A stretch of DNA of 64,000 bases from Azadirachta indica. Lineage: Eukaryota; Streptophyta; Magnoliopsida; Sapindales; Meliaceae. Within the stretch, counting starts at the first letter, position 1. Each line of letters opens with the position of its first letter. Location of the stretch: positions 5,477,182-5,541,181 of the forward strand of contig CM040445.1 in NCBI GenBank assembly GCA_022749755.1. Direction: 5' to 3'. The notes beneath the pieces are model-generated. The model did no database searches. It had not been told where the DNA came from and saw nothing but the letters and a program-made list of their open reading frames with translations. Made by a program: the position numbers and the translations under genes. Positions 14,319-26,600 of the stretch are shown here, piece by piece.

Positions 14319-15058
14319 GTGGGCCCCGGCGAAGTTGGGGAGTGGGAGGAAAAGGACAAAAGAAGAATGAGAGAAAAAGTGAAAGAGAAGGATGGTGACG
14401 TTATCAAGGGTTGGCTTTTGAGTTGAGTAAAGTGGAAGGTGGTGGGAGCAGGGCCAGGCCAGGCCAGGCCAGGCGCGGGAAGGCAAGGCAAGGCAAGGCG
14501 ACTGGGAAACCGTGGGTTGTGGTTGTGAGGGAGTACTGGTGAGAGAGAGGTTTTGTTTTTGTGTAGTACTTCGTACTGTTTGGTGCTGGGCCCCGCTTTA
14601 TGAATTGGAAAGTCTTACTTGCATTTATGGAGCGTGTTATTTACATGATTTTTTGTTTTGTCATTTAAGTGACTGGAAGGCCAAGGAGGTGGCTAATTAC
14701 GACTCTCTCCTTCGTTTATTTGCTTATACATACTCCAAATAAATTATTAATTTTGTAAAATAAATTAACCTAATGTTGTGTTCATGACCGAGTCAATATA
14801 TGATAATAATTATTATAATTATGAATATATAATTAAATTGAAAATTTATTAGAGTAAAAACCATTTAGTTGCTTTGCTTGGTCTTCGAACATACTAGTAA
14901 TAGCTTACCCCCAAACCATGCTTTGCTCCCACATCCCCTGAAAAGTCTCTAACTCGATGAAAGTCTTCGACTTGGAGCCAGGGGCAGGGCCCAGGGGATT
15001 GAAAAAGACTTGGGCGGTGTGGTCGTTACTTTAACGCGCATTCAACGAGCGTGGGTCC
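14319..15058 (+). promoter_or_regulatory. two TCP-type GTGGGNCC sites upstream of the FLZ gene
   Basis: GTGGGCCC at 14319-14326 and GTGGGTCC at 15051-15058 match the class of site bound by plant TCP transcription factors. Such short sites occur by chance, so this is only suggestive of regulation of the gene at 15532. Confidence 0.25.
14450..14501. repeat. GC-rich short minisatellite (CCAGG then GGCAA units)
   Basis: About four tandem copies of a 5-bp CCAGG-type unit run directly into about three or four copies of a GGCAA-type unit. It lies about 1 kb upstream of the FLZ start, in an otherwise AT-rich context. No function is evident. Confidence 0.75.
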
Positions 15059-15382
15059 TGCCTTAACGTTAGAATATAGAGGGTAGATGGCATGTGTTGT
15101 TAGTTCGAAAGTGGGACTCCACAGAAAATCTAGTCTCAAGCAGAATCAACCACTTTGATTCCAAATTTACCCTCATATTTGCTATAGAATCATAAAAATC
15201 TGGAGGCTGGCATTATTGTTGATTCAACGAATTCGAGTGGCAAATACGTACACCATTTGTAACCAAAAATATTTGAACATGAAGATGCAGGTAATGTGAG
15301 CCAATAGATTTACTTACACGGATTCTTGAAACCTGCCGTTGTTTAGATGCAGTCCCCCTCTCTAAATGGTTGAGAGTTTTGC

Positions 15383-15531
15383 TATAAAAACCTGTCATTC
15401 ATTCACCCGCCCATCTTTATAAACATCTCCTTCCTTCTCTTCCTTCCCCTCACATTTCTCCCTTTCTTTCTTCAATCTCAGACCAGACCATTTTGCATTT
15501 GCTTTTATATATACATTAAGAAAAAAGGGAA
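15383..15531 (+). promoter_or_regulatory. TATA box and leader of the FLZ gene
   Basis: TATAAAAA at 15383-15390 lies 142 bases before the ATG. A strongly CT-rich leader (about 15425-15480) free of upstream ATGs follows. A second TTTATAAA lies at about 15417-15423. Transcription probably starts near 15415-15450. Confidence 0.55.
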
Positions 15532-16377
15532 ATGGACTCGGTTGGTTCAAGAAGGCCTTGTTTTATTGAGGAAGATTATGGTTTGGCCTCTTTAGCTGAA
15601 ATGGAAGCTGGGTTTTCAGGGAATCATAACCATAATAACTATGCTTTATTTTCTAGACCTATGTCTTATGCAAGGACTAGTTTGAGGAATTTATCTTCGT
15701 TGTCATCTTCGTCAGTTTGCTCTTCTCCTAGATCTGGTCCTAGGTTCTATGATGCCAGATTCGAAGAGCAGCAACCCCATTTCCTGGACTCTTGTTTTCT
15801 TTGCAAGAAACCTCTTGGGAACAGAGACATCTACATGTACAGGTTAGACATTGTTCTTAACTCCTTCATACACGAATTTAGTTTCTTGTTGTTAGAAAAG
15901 AAGCAATTTTTTCTGATTTTCATGTCAAGCGTGTTGCTTTCAGATCTCGAATTTGTTGTTTATTTCATTTCTATCGGACAATTTTAATTTTCTATTAGGT
16001 TTTACTCCAAAGATTTTCTTAGTGACCAAACAAGACATAATTTAGTCCGGGGATCCGGAAAACCCAAATAAGCCTGAAGCCATAGATGGAAATATTCCCA
16101 CTTTAGTAAACCTTTATTAGTATTTCTACCAGGTTGATTTTTGATGGGTGGTTCTGACATATATACATATCTATCAATGGTAATTTGCAGAGGAGACATT
16201 CCATTTTGTAGTGAAGAGTGCAGACAAGAGATAATAGAGGCGGATGCAGCCAAGGAGAAGAAACAGAGCCTCTCTTCCTCGATGAAGGCTCTCAGAAAGA
16301 AAGAGCAGCAGAGAAAGTCTACATCTCCAAATAAAAATCAGGACTACTACCGTACTAGCACTGTCGCAGCTGCTTAA
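15532..16377 (+). CDS. FCS-like zinc finger (FLZ/DUF581) protein
   Basis: Two exons, 15532-15842 and 16191-16377, with a GT-AG intron that splits the Arg codon of the MYRGDIPFC motif; 498 nt, 165 aa. The FLZ domain spans about residues 84-123. It has Cys88 and Cys91 (CFLC), the conserved DIYMYRGD core, and Cys110 and Cys114 (FCSEEC), followed by RQEIIEAD. The N-terminal part is Ser/Asn-rich (RNLSSLSSSS) and the tail is basic. FLZ proteins are plant-specific scaffolds that bind SnRK1 kinase subunits through the FLZ domain and are linked to sugar, ABA and starvation signalling. I infer the same role here. The length and single intron inside the zinc-finger region are normal. From memory the closest Arabidopsis relatives are FLZ1/FLZ2. 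Confidence 0.93.
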
Positions 16378-16591
16378 ATAATTAATTAGCCGATCAACCC
16401 CATAATAACCAGTATATTTTCGTAACCCAAAAAAATTTGGAAAAAGAGAAAAAAAAAAGGAAGAAAGAGAGAAATGTTCAAAAATATGGAAGAATCTAAA
16501 AAGAAGGGCCAAGGAGATGGGAGAAGAAGAAAAGGATCCATGTTGATAACTTTTTTTATATAGTTTCAACTGTTAATATTGATATGCAAGG

Positions 16592-16633
16592 AAGCGAAGC
16601 AAAGCAAAGCAAGCAAGCAAGCAAGCAAGCAAG
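16592..16633. repeat. AAGC tetranucleotide repeat in the FLZ 3' flank
   Basis: A run of AAGC and AAAGC units about 215 bases after the FLZ stop codon, probably inside the 3' untranslated region. A GCCGAA hexamer repeat follows at about 16767-16798. Confidence 0.8.
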
Positions 16634-19460
16634 GGAAGGAGTATGTGTATTGCCTGAATCGATGGATGTGTAATTTGCAGAGTGGCTCTCTTTTTTTTTT
16701 TTTTTTTTTTGCTTCAAATTTTGTTTTATTTTAGAATTTATTTTCGTTGCTTGTTTCTACTGCCTGCCGAAGCCGAAGCCGAAGCAGAAGCCGAAGCCTG
16801 CCTGAAGTTCTAGGGTTCTAATTATGAAATATAACATATGTTTGTTCTATAGAAAAAAACAAAATTATATAAATATTGTGATGAATGATAAAGAATGAAT
16901 ATAATATAATACTAGCATCGATGGTATCCCTGCTTTGTGGCTGGTTTTCTCTTATTATTATTAATTTTGTTTGTTTCAATTTTAACAATTTTAACGTTTT
17001 GTGTTTGGGTTCTTTTAAGTAAATGCTAATGATGCTTTAATAGAATAGAGTGATGTTTTGTTTGGTGAGAAGGAAAATTCACGGGAAAATACTAGTTGTC
17101 AATTCTTAGTGGGATTTTCCTTTTCTTGGAATTAGCTGCTTTCACAGCATTCTATGAGAGAGACTTTCCTGGTAGGGTGGAGGAAAGTGGGCTGTTAGAA
17201 TTTGTGAAAGTGCTTTTGGTGAAAAGCAAGCATTGCTTTTCTTGCTTCCCATTAAAGTTCTGTAAACTTGAAAGAGATCATATTACATTGCGCAATGCAA
17301 TAATAACTCGGCCCTGAAAACACAATGACTGTTTGCTCTGATGTAATGATTACAGTCTGTTATTATCTAGAGTATATATGATCGTGAACAAAATTTGATA
17401 CATGAACAGAAATGAAATGAAATTTCTCTAGATTAAATTTACCTGATTTCCCACAATTTAGGTGCAGTCTGCGAACCCTTTGGCAGACTTTATAAGTGGT
17501 CGTGTCTCCTTCTGAATCCGACTAACAAGGAGAACAACCAGAGGCGTTAAAATTTTTTTAAAATACAGACATTTTAAGTTCCAAAATTCCCTGTTATTTT
17601 TTGAAATAATTTCATTATTGAAAAGTTTTTAGTAACATGCAGTAAATTTAAGAAATAACCCTACATTTTTAATTTCTTTTCACAATGAATGTCGTGAAAA
17701 AAAAAATTGAAAAAACTCCATTACTTTTTTTGTTTGTAATATTTTATTTTATCCCAACTAGGGGCCCTCTTTATCTACGACTGCTCTCGATACTTATTCT
17801 TTGTAATATCAAAAGATAAAGAATTTAATATAATATTTATATATGCCATTTCTTTGTCCTGTATTTGAAACCTTGATCTAGTTTCGGTTTGGAGATGGGC
17901 GCCCATAGAAACTCCTAGATTCACTTGAATACATTCATTGAACAGGAGCAACTGTAACTGGGATGGGCTTGAAAATGACTACTTAAATTACAATAATATT
18001 GTTGGTGTTAAAACAAAATGTTGTCGTTAATTTTGATGAGCTAACTAGTCATTTTTCAACATTTTTAACATTCTTATAAATTACTTGTAGAGATGAAAAA
18101 AGAGTTATTATATGTAAGAATAGGTGTAAAGGGTTGATAACAAAAAAAAAAAAAAAAAGAAATGTGTTGTTATTTAAGATAAAAATAATAAAAATTGAAA
18201 GGGAATTCATAAAGCCTCAAACTTCACAAACTGGCCTCAATGTTTTCCCAACGGCCCACAAATTTTCACACTAACACCTTATTTATTGACATTAAAATTA
18301 TGATATTTTGTAAAACATCTCCATATGATATAAAAAAAAGAAAAAAAGAAAAGAATAAAAGAATTTATAAATTTCTAAGAGATGACCTATTAGACAGATT
18401 AGTTCTAAAAATTTTAAAAATATTAATTAAGGTTTCAATTTACTTAAAAAATAATGATTATATTCTTATTTAACGGCAACGAAAATTATTTTAAACTCTT
18501 AAATAATAATAATAAATATAATAATGTATTATTTTATAACCTATTATTAATATTATAATTAAAACATATATTTATTTATTTGACAATATATTAACAATTC
18601 AATATTAATTACGTTTTAGACAATAAATAAAATAAAATATAAATGAATATTAATTTATAATATAATATATTATAGTACAATACTTTTGATAATATTATAA
18701 TTTAAATGAGATATATTTTTATATAGTTAAAATAGAAAATATAATAAAAATAAATATAAATTTATAACAAATAATAAATATTTTATTATTAATATGCTAG
18801 AAAGTAATATTATCATTTATTTTATTAATATATTTTAAATAAATATATTGTATACTATCAAATTTTAAAGATTTAATATTTATTTTTATCAAATAAATAT
18901 TATTGATAGAGATATAATCACCACTTTTTAATAAATTAGAACATTAGTAGATATTTTGAAACTATCAAAACTAATTAAAATTCGTTCGATATAACTTTTC
19001 AAATATAATTTTTTAAAAGCAAAGTATACAATAAAAATTTATAGATCACTTGGTTATTATAAATAATTTTTTTAAGAAAATTTGAACAATCACTTTAATA
19101 AACAAATTTTTTATATTTTATATTAAAAGAATAACGTAAAATTTTTAAAAAGTAAGGATATTTTAAATGATTTTATCTTTTTTATTTTTATAAATGAAAA
19201 AATTAAAATACATATTATTATCTTTTAGTTTCAATTTTTGAATAATTATTCACATTTTATAATATTTTAAATTTTTGAAGAAAAAAAAAAAATCTACTAA
19301 GTCTTTTATACATGACACGGAGATTTCTATTTATATTTAACTCATGCAATGCCAGTGAGGCATAAGAGATTACTTTGATTTCTTCACTTAAAGGGTAAAA
19401 TATAAAATTTTTGTTTTTGGCTTATAATTATGCTAATATGGATTATTATTGAATTATTGG

Positions 19461-19660
19461 CACGTGAGAACACGTGTACTACTGTACGTGGCCAATACAT
19501 AATAACGTCTTCGACGCTGAATAATAAATCGTAGCACGTTTGGGCTTGCAGCCCAAGGCAAAGACAGTTGACAAACGGCAAGCCTTGCTTTGATAACACA
19601 TCGTTTATTAAGCTGTATCCTTCAGCTCGTAACCGATCATCCAAGGTGCCACGTCATTAC
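19461..19660. promoter_or_regulatory. cluster of ACGT-core boxes (G-box/ABRE type)
   Basis: CACGTG at 19461-19466 and 19471-19476, ACGTGGC at about 19486-19492 and CCACGTCA at about 19651-19658. Another TACGTGGA lies near 20083. These match sites for plant bZIP/bHLH factors, including ABA-response factors. The cluster lies 0.7-0.9 kb before the VPS13 ATG, and no other promoter is obvious nearby. Regulation of VPS13 is an inference. Confidence 0.4.
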
Positions 19661-20127
19661 CTCCACCGCCTTAGAATAATGGCACTTCGGCAATTTTAAC
19701 TCAAATCGACGCCTCGTCAGCAGAAATTGGATAATGAGCAATGATCCCCTGGAAACGCCACCGCAATCCCACAACCAATGCAACTCATACGTCTATACAA
19801 AATTTTGACGTATTGTATCATTTAGAATAAATATTTTATGGTGGAGAGTTAAGATGCAAAATTGTTTCAAATTTATATTAAAAATATTTATTAATTACAT
19901 TAACACGGGTAATTATATGTCAAATTTAATTTAAAAATTTAGAAACAAGATTAAGATATAATTTTTCTATTTTACATAATAAAAATACAACTTTTAAAAA
20001 AATATAATGAACATCTAGAAACATTTACGACGGAAGGATTTGAAATTTTTTTCGTAATTCCCGTTTTATGTATCCGTTGTGCTACGTGGACGACAGCTGT
20101 GTACGGCCAACATAAACACGCCCGCAC

Positions 20128-20386
20128 TTTATAACTAGCTCTGCTGTACGTTACAGTTCAAGGAGCCTAGCGTGTTCTCTGAGAAAACTTCTCTTCCCTT
20201 TTTCTTTTCACCCGCGAATATCCCTCTCTACCCCTTCCTGTCTCCCTAACGCTGCAGAATCGAAATGCACACATACACTTTCTCTCGCTCCCGCTCTCCA
20301 ATCTTCAATTTGCTGATCAATCAATTTCGATTTGTTTGTTTAAATTGAATCGTTGATTCATCAAGAATCAAGAAAGGAATTTCAAG
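20128..20386 (+). promoter_or_regulatory. VPS13 core promoter and 5' leader with an upstream ORF
   Basis: TTTATAA at 20128-20134 is a plausible TATA element. A CT-rich leader runs from about 20180 to 20300. An upstream ORF of 27 codons (20265-20348, starting M-H-T-Y and ending TGA) lies 39 bases before the main ATG, assuming transcription starts before 20265. The main ATG at 20387 is confirmed by MLEDQVAYLL, the family's conserved N-terminus. Confidence 0.5.
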
Positions 20387-23300
20387 ATGTTGGAGGATCA
20401 AGTGGCGTACTTGTTACAGAGGTATTTGGGCAATTATGTGAGAGGTCTCAATAAAGAAGCTCTCAAAATTAGTGTCTGGCAAGGTCCGTCAATCCTTTTT
20501 CCTCTCTTTCTTTTACTTGTTATTTGCATTTGAAGTTCAGTTTGATTTTCTAATTGGGATTGAAATTGAACTGTTTCTTTAAGTATTAAAATGCTTTTAC
20601 CTGCTTACAGTATGTTTCTTGATTAGAATAACTTGCTGGAGTGAATTGCATTGAACTTAACTGCTGTTTTGAACCGATAATGGTTTGTGATAATGCAACC
20701 GTTACCTCGTTTCATTGTCCAAATGATGCTGGCAATCGGGTCTGGATAAGTGTTTAGTGAATCAAGTTTTTGAAAATATTTGGTGATACAAAAGAGTTGA
20801 TATTAATTTGTAATGTTGGTTTTTCAAGTTTAATTGTTATGGGCTCGTGAACTTGTAACGTATAAGCTTAATCCTTATTGAACTGGATTAGTACGAAGAT
20901 TGCTATAAAATGTACCAGTATTTGAATTCAACGTTGAGCATAGTTATTACAAAAGCAATTTCTGTTTTATTTTTCTTCAACACTTAGAGATATAGAAAAA
21001 AGATTTGGTGATGAACTGAGCAGTGGATTCAAATAAATTCCACATGTGAGAGCTGGGACCTTAGTTCTTTATAATTTGTTTCATCTAGTGTTGTAAGATG
21101 CCGGAGGCGAGAACCTAACCGTATTATGTCAACTTAGATTTACTATGATATGATAGATTCTTATATTACACATAAACTTATATACATGACCATATGTTTG
21201 CTTTAATGTATTAAAATTTATGTTGCTGTTATTTTGTTTGTATTCCTAGTAATTTACCTTTTTTCCTTTTCCTTTCTAAAATGAAAAACAGGTGATGTAG
21301 AGCTAACAAATATGCAATTGAAGCCAGAGGCGCTTAATGCATTAAAGTTGCCTGTGAGAGTTAAGGCAGGATTTCTTGGATCAGTTAAAATTAAGGTTGG
21401 AACTGATCTATTGTCTGTTGAGTGCTTAATTTTGAACAAGAAGGCAATATGAACTTTGGTCTCCATGTGCTTCCATTTCCTAATTTGTGCAGAATTTGTT
21501 TCTAATGGTGTATTTCATTTTTGTAATTTATACTTTGAATACAGCACAGAATTTTGGTTGAATGGCATACTTTATATTGGTTATTTCTCCTATGGGCATA
21601 TTTTTGTGGCATATTTCATTTCAGGTTCCATGGAGTAGGCTAGGCCAAGAGCCAGTTTTAGTATATTTAGATCGGATATTTTTACTAGCTGAACCTGCAA
21701 CTCAAGTTGAAGGATGTAGCGAGGATGGTGTCCAAGAAGCTAAGAAAAGCCGAGTACAGGTAAGACATGGTGAGCCTTCTATATTGTGATAATGAAACAA
21801 ACAACTAGATTTCATTTGAATGATAAACTGATTTTGTACTTTTATACTTTTTTGGTGAAAGGAAATGGAGATGAAACTGCTAGAGAGGGCACAACATTTG
21901 AAATCAGAAGTGGTATGGTTAATATAATTCTTTTGGATGTTTGTTTACATGAGATATATGGATTTTCTGATTGTTTAGATTTATTATAGAAATACAAAAC
22001 ATTTTAAATTTTTAGATTTATTATAATGGAGAACAAATTTCTTGTTTCACAGTGTAAAATCCTTCACGTGTACCTGATTTTTTTAGTCTGGGCTCCAGAG
22101 TTCCATTGCTACTATTCTAATTTATTTTCTTGCAGTCTATATGTAGATTCAGTGGTTCACTCCAAGGGTATTAAGAATTGATCTTTTTCTTTCGTTAAAG
22201 AATAATTTTATTCATCAAATGTTAGCCAAAAATAATTATGTCAGTGCTTATCTATATTTTGTCTACACAAGCTGCTGCAACTACTTGGTAGTGTTTGCCA
22301 ATTATAAATGTCTCTTTTTATGTGAGTATTATCAGTTATTATCACATGAAAATTAAATGCTTCTGAGTAATTGGAAGATATGATGAGGATCAACTTCTTT
22401 TAACTGGGCCTGATAGTTTTTGGGTCTTCCCACTTCACATTATTTCCATTCTAGGATCTTATATGATTTATGTTCTTTGTTCTAACCTGCATTTGTATAA
22501 TTCTTTTGAAGAATAAATCATGGTTGGGGTCCCTTATCAACACAATAATTGGGAACTTGAAACTTTCGGTTTCAAATATTCATATCAGATATGAGGATCT
22601 GGAGAGGTAAAGAAGATGTTCAGTTTTGATTTTCTAATCACCTATCAACTTGTGTTTTAGACTCGTGACTTATTTCTTGTAGCAATCCTGGCCACCCATT
22701 TGCTGCCGGTGTAACCCTGGAGAAACTGTCAGCTGTGACAGTTGATGATAGTGGGAGGGAAACTTTTGTTACTGGTGGTGCACTAGACTTCATTCAGAAG
22801 GTTACAACTTTCAACCTTTAATTTTAATTAGTGGCTACGTAATGAGATTCTTTTCATTGTCTTACTACTTTTTAATTTATGAGTGTCTGATTTTTCTTCT
22901 ATCTTGTGTTGTTAATCTTTGTTTTTCCTTCTGTTTCACAGTCTGTGGAACTTGATCGACTAGCCCTTTATCTTGATTCTAATATAACCACGTGGAATTT
23001 GGACAAGCCATGGGAGGATTTGCTTCCTTCTGAGTGGGTTCAGGTGTATTCCTTTCTGTCCTTTATAATATAATGAATTATGCCAGATATAATATTTTTT
23101 TTCGTCTCTTTTTGTTTATTTAATTCTGTTCTTCTTTTCTCCCAATTTTACTCATACTGAATCCCCTTGAATCACAGGTTTTCAGATTTGGTACAAAAGA
23201 TGGTAAACCAGCTGATCATCTTGTAAAATCCCATACTTACATTTTACAGCCAGTGACTGGGAATGCAAAATACTCAAAACTGCGGTCAAATGAATCTGCT

Positions 23301-23612
23301 GATAGGGGTGAGCCTCTGCAAAAGGCAGCAGTGAACTTGGATGATGTGACACTTTGTTTATCAAAGGTCTTTTTCCAACTTTCCACTATCATTGTTTGAT
23401 TGGGAGAGTTATAATTGGCTTTGAAGGTTGAATGTATCATTTTGTTGGCAGAGTGGGTACAGTGATGTTCTGAAATTAGCTGATAATTTTGCTGCCTTCA
23501 ATCAACGGTTAAAATATGCTCATTATCGTCCGCCAGTCTCGGTGAAATCTGATCCAAGGTCTTGGTGGAAGTACGCGTTCAAGGTTGTTTCTGACCAGAT
23601 AAAGAAGGCAAG
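20387..23612 (+). other. VPS13 exons 1-9: chorein N-terminal domain and start of the lipid groove
   Basis: Exons: 20387-20483, 21292-21395, 21625-21759, 21862-21912, 22512-22606, 22683-22800, 22942-23043, 23178-23366, 23452-23612 (residues 1-350). MLEDQVAYLL, followed by WQGDVELTNMQLKPEAL and VPWSRLGQEPV, is the classic Chorein_N signature. This part binds and channels lipid at the donor membrane. Exon 5 continues with NIHIRYED, also typical. Intron 1 is 808 bases and intron 9 is 1,258 bases; no gene is seen in either. Confidence 0.93.
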
Positions 23613-26600
23613 GTAGTTTTATTTATCCTTTTGTTTTGTTTCCTACTTTCTTTTGTTCTCTTAAATTATCTATTTTGTGTGTTATGATAGAAAGGACCCC
23701 GGTTATAAAGTTTGACAAAATTTGTCATGTTTGATTTTCATATGTACTAGAGCATTCATTTTTATTTTTCCTTTTACTTTTTTGATAGTAAACGACGAAA
23801 CTTTAGTGAAGAAATAAAGAGGAAAGGATTACAAGAGTGAACTAGAGGTCCAGAACTAAATCTTCCCTACTGTGAAGAAACCCAGAAAACCCATTAACTA
23901 TATAATTAAATCTCTGGATACAGTACATCCCCTGCATGTGAGACAGAAAAAGCAAGATAAAACCCCAGAACAACAAAAGTTATCTGGGACTTGTATCCCA
24001 GTCAAGCTTGGATTTCAAATATCCATGTTAAAAGCTTACAAAAGTAACTCTTGAAAATGCTGTGCTTCCTCCATCCTTATATTATTTTCTGAATACTACT
24101 GTTATTTGGGCTGTGAATCCAGGTAACATGCAATTTTGAAAACCCTGTGTGAAGTTTTTCCTAGTGGTGATTGATTAGAAGGTGTGAAATTTTGTTTTAA
24201 CATTTATGCAATGTAAAGGATATGGCTAAAGTAACACTATGAATAGCCTTGAATACCAAAAATTACAATTTCTAGATTTTAAATCTGATCAATCTACTGT
24301 TCACTTTGCTTAGATTTTTCTCTTCTTGATCAGATTTTCTGAGAAGTTTTGCTGTTCATTTCATCCTCACTGTTGCCTGAACTTAGAAACCTTGCGGAAT
24401 AAAGTTTTTGCACTTTGTATAAGTTCAAATGACCAAATAATCCCATCACCATTTTTTCCAAACTTCAGTCTCTCCTTTATTCTGTTGGTGTTGTCACAAG
24501 TTATCTAGATTATGTTGTTGGTCTCTTGTGTGTTTGGGGTCTGTATCTTCAACTATTTGATGAATAATCTGTTGATTGAATGAAGCAGTGTCGATAAGTA
24601 GGTGCTTTTTAGTTCTTTCACATCGTTGCCATGTTAATTTGACAGGCACTGTATTTTCTAAATAGCATTTACTTAAATATCTGTGTGTTACTTTCTCTTT
24701 ATGAGTGTGTATTTTTCCTTCTTTCTCATGTGTTAAAGAAAGTTTTCTCTTATCTGTTCTACAATTTCTGTTTTTAGACTCAATTTCTGCGATAGTGGTT
24801 CCTTTTGTGTTTGGGCTTGTTGATGGGTTGCATGTTTCTGCTTTTGGGTAATACAAATTGGTTTTGGCAGTGGGAAATTATCATGGGAGCAAGTACTCCG
24901 GCATGCAAGCTTACGGAAGAGATATATTTCTCTGTATGCCTCACTGCTTAAATCGGATCTCAGTCAAGCTGTTGTTGATGATAATGAAGAAATTGAGGAA
25001 CTTGATCGTGGACTTGATATCGACCTCATACTGCAATGGAGGTATTAATTTCTGTTATGAATGTAACTTTTAAGTGACTCCAATATCAGTCACTCTTTGT
25101 AAAGATGGACAGATGAAAGTAGTCTCCTACAATATAGTATCAATGTCTCAGATTTTGATCCTTTGTGATATTAACATATAAAATATTGTTGAAAAGTATT
25201 TTGCTTCTTTTATCTCATTATTTTGACAATTATTACATTGCTTGTGTCCATGCAGTGGTGTTTGAGGTGGGTATTTGTTTAGATGTCTGGTGTTGGCAAT
25301 GTGTGGTTTACTTAGCAAGAAAGTGTTTGAAGAAGAATTTTTTTCTTGTTTGGTTTTTCCCTTCTGTCTATCATTGCTTTGGGAAGAATGGCCATGCAGA
25401 TTTCTTGTCTAAATTTTTAATTTTCTAATTTTCAATACCAATTTACATGTTAGGAGACAAATAGCATATATAAAGCAATGGAGTATGTCCAAGCTAGCAT
25501 GAATGCATGCTGAAACATGTTTTGGATGGTATATTTTCCTTCTATTATTTGTGCATACCCATATTCCATCATCCTTGTGTGCACATTCTTGGAATGCTTA
25601 TGTTTATAATTTGTGCACCTATAGCACTCCTACAATCTTGGGTTCCTATATTTCTGCAACCTGATTTTTCCTGTATTTCTGCAACCTGATTTGTGCAGGA
25701 TGTTGGCTCACAAGTTTGTTGAGCAGTCCATGGGATCCGAAAGTCGCTTGAAGAAACAGAATACTAAGAAGTCTTGGTGGTCATTTGGATGGTGAGTAGC
25801 TTTAGCTAGATAATGATTCTTATCAGCTGTTTATTTGTATTGTGTGATGGAAGAGTTTGAATGATTTCCGCTTTATTTTTATATTTCCAGGAATAATCAA
25901 TCCTTTAAAGATGAAAGTGAACCATTTCATTTCAGTGAGGAAGACTGGGAACAGTTAAATGAAATCATAGGATATAAGGAAGGTGATGATGCACAGTTGC
26001 TGATGATTAATCAGAAGCTGGATGTTGTTCATACTTCCTTGGAAATTCACATGAAACATAATGCTTCAAAGCTTCTTGATGGGTCTCTAGAATGTCTGGC
26101 TGAGTTATCATGTGAGGGCTTTGACTGCTCCATTAAGCTTTATCCTGAGACAAAAGTTTTTGACATGAAATTGGGGTCATACCGGTTATCATCACCAAAT
26201 GGTCTCCTTGCTGAGGTTTGATTCTAAGTTCTGTCTACTTTTGCAGTACATTCTATACAACTCCATTGACATCTTAAAGTCTTACCTGAATCTGCACAGA
26301 GTGCAACAGCTGCTGACTCTTTAGTTGGAGTCTTCTGCTACAAGCCTTTTGAAGTAAAAGTCGACTGGAGCATGGCTGCTAAAGCTTCTCCATGTTATGT
26401 TACTGTATGCTTTGACTTTTTGATACTCTTGGCTGGTGCTATTATTTGAGACTGTAAGGCTAGTCTTATAGTTTTTTATTGATTACATATTTTTTGACAG
26501 TATTTGAAGGATTCCATTGATGAAATCATCAAATTTTTTCAAAGCAACACTGTAGTCAGTCAAACCATAGCATTGGAAACTGCAGCTGCTGTCCAGGTTT

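Larger units (their letters stand above)
4552..15531. other. 11-kb intergenic region, no gene recognised
   Basis: No ORF here shows a recognisable family, codon-like continuity across splice sites, or homology I can name. The longest candidates (for example 7321-7569 +, 8673-8903 -, 14180-14491 -) are under about 105 codons and look accidental. Contents include homopolymer runs, a short AAAGC-type repeat near 8802-8825, a TTA microsatellite at 12907-12947, and a more GC-rich stretch at about 13500-14600 with short tandem motifs. The final part (about 14300-15531) is probably the upstream regulatory region of the FLZ gene. No tRNA, rRNA or miRNA gene was recognised. Confidence 0.55.
16378..20100. 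other. intergenic region between FLZ and VPS13 genes; very AT-rich core
   Basis: The first few hundred bases are likely FLZ 3' untranslated sequence. From about 18150 to 19300 the DNA is extremely AT-rich, with dense ATA/TTA runs and essentially no coding potential. From about 19440 the base composition rises again toward the VPS13 promoter. A minus-strand ORF (19384-19644, 86 codons) has no recognisable family and is not called as a gene. Confidence 0.55.

Noticed and set aside
14180..14491. Minus-strand ORF of 103 codons rich in Pro and His
   Set aside because: Produced by a GC-rich repeat and purine-rich stretch. No domain and no splice-consistent extension.
19384..19644. Minus-strand ORF of 86 codons starting in the ACGT-box region
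   Set aside because: No recognisable family, and it runs into extremely AT-rich DNA. It may simply reflect higher GC there.
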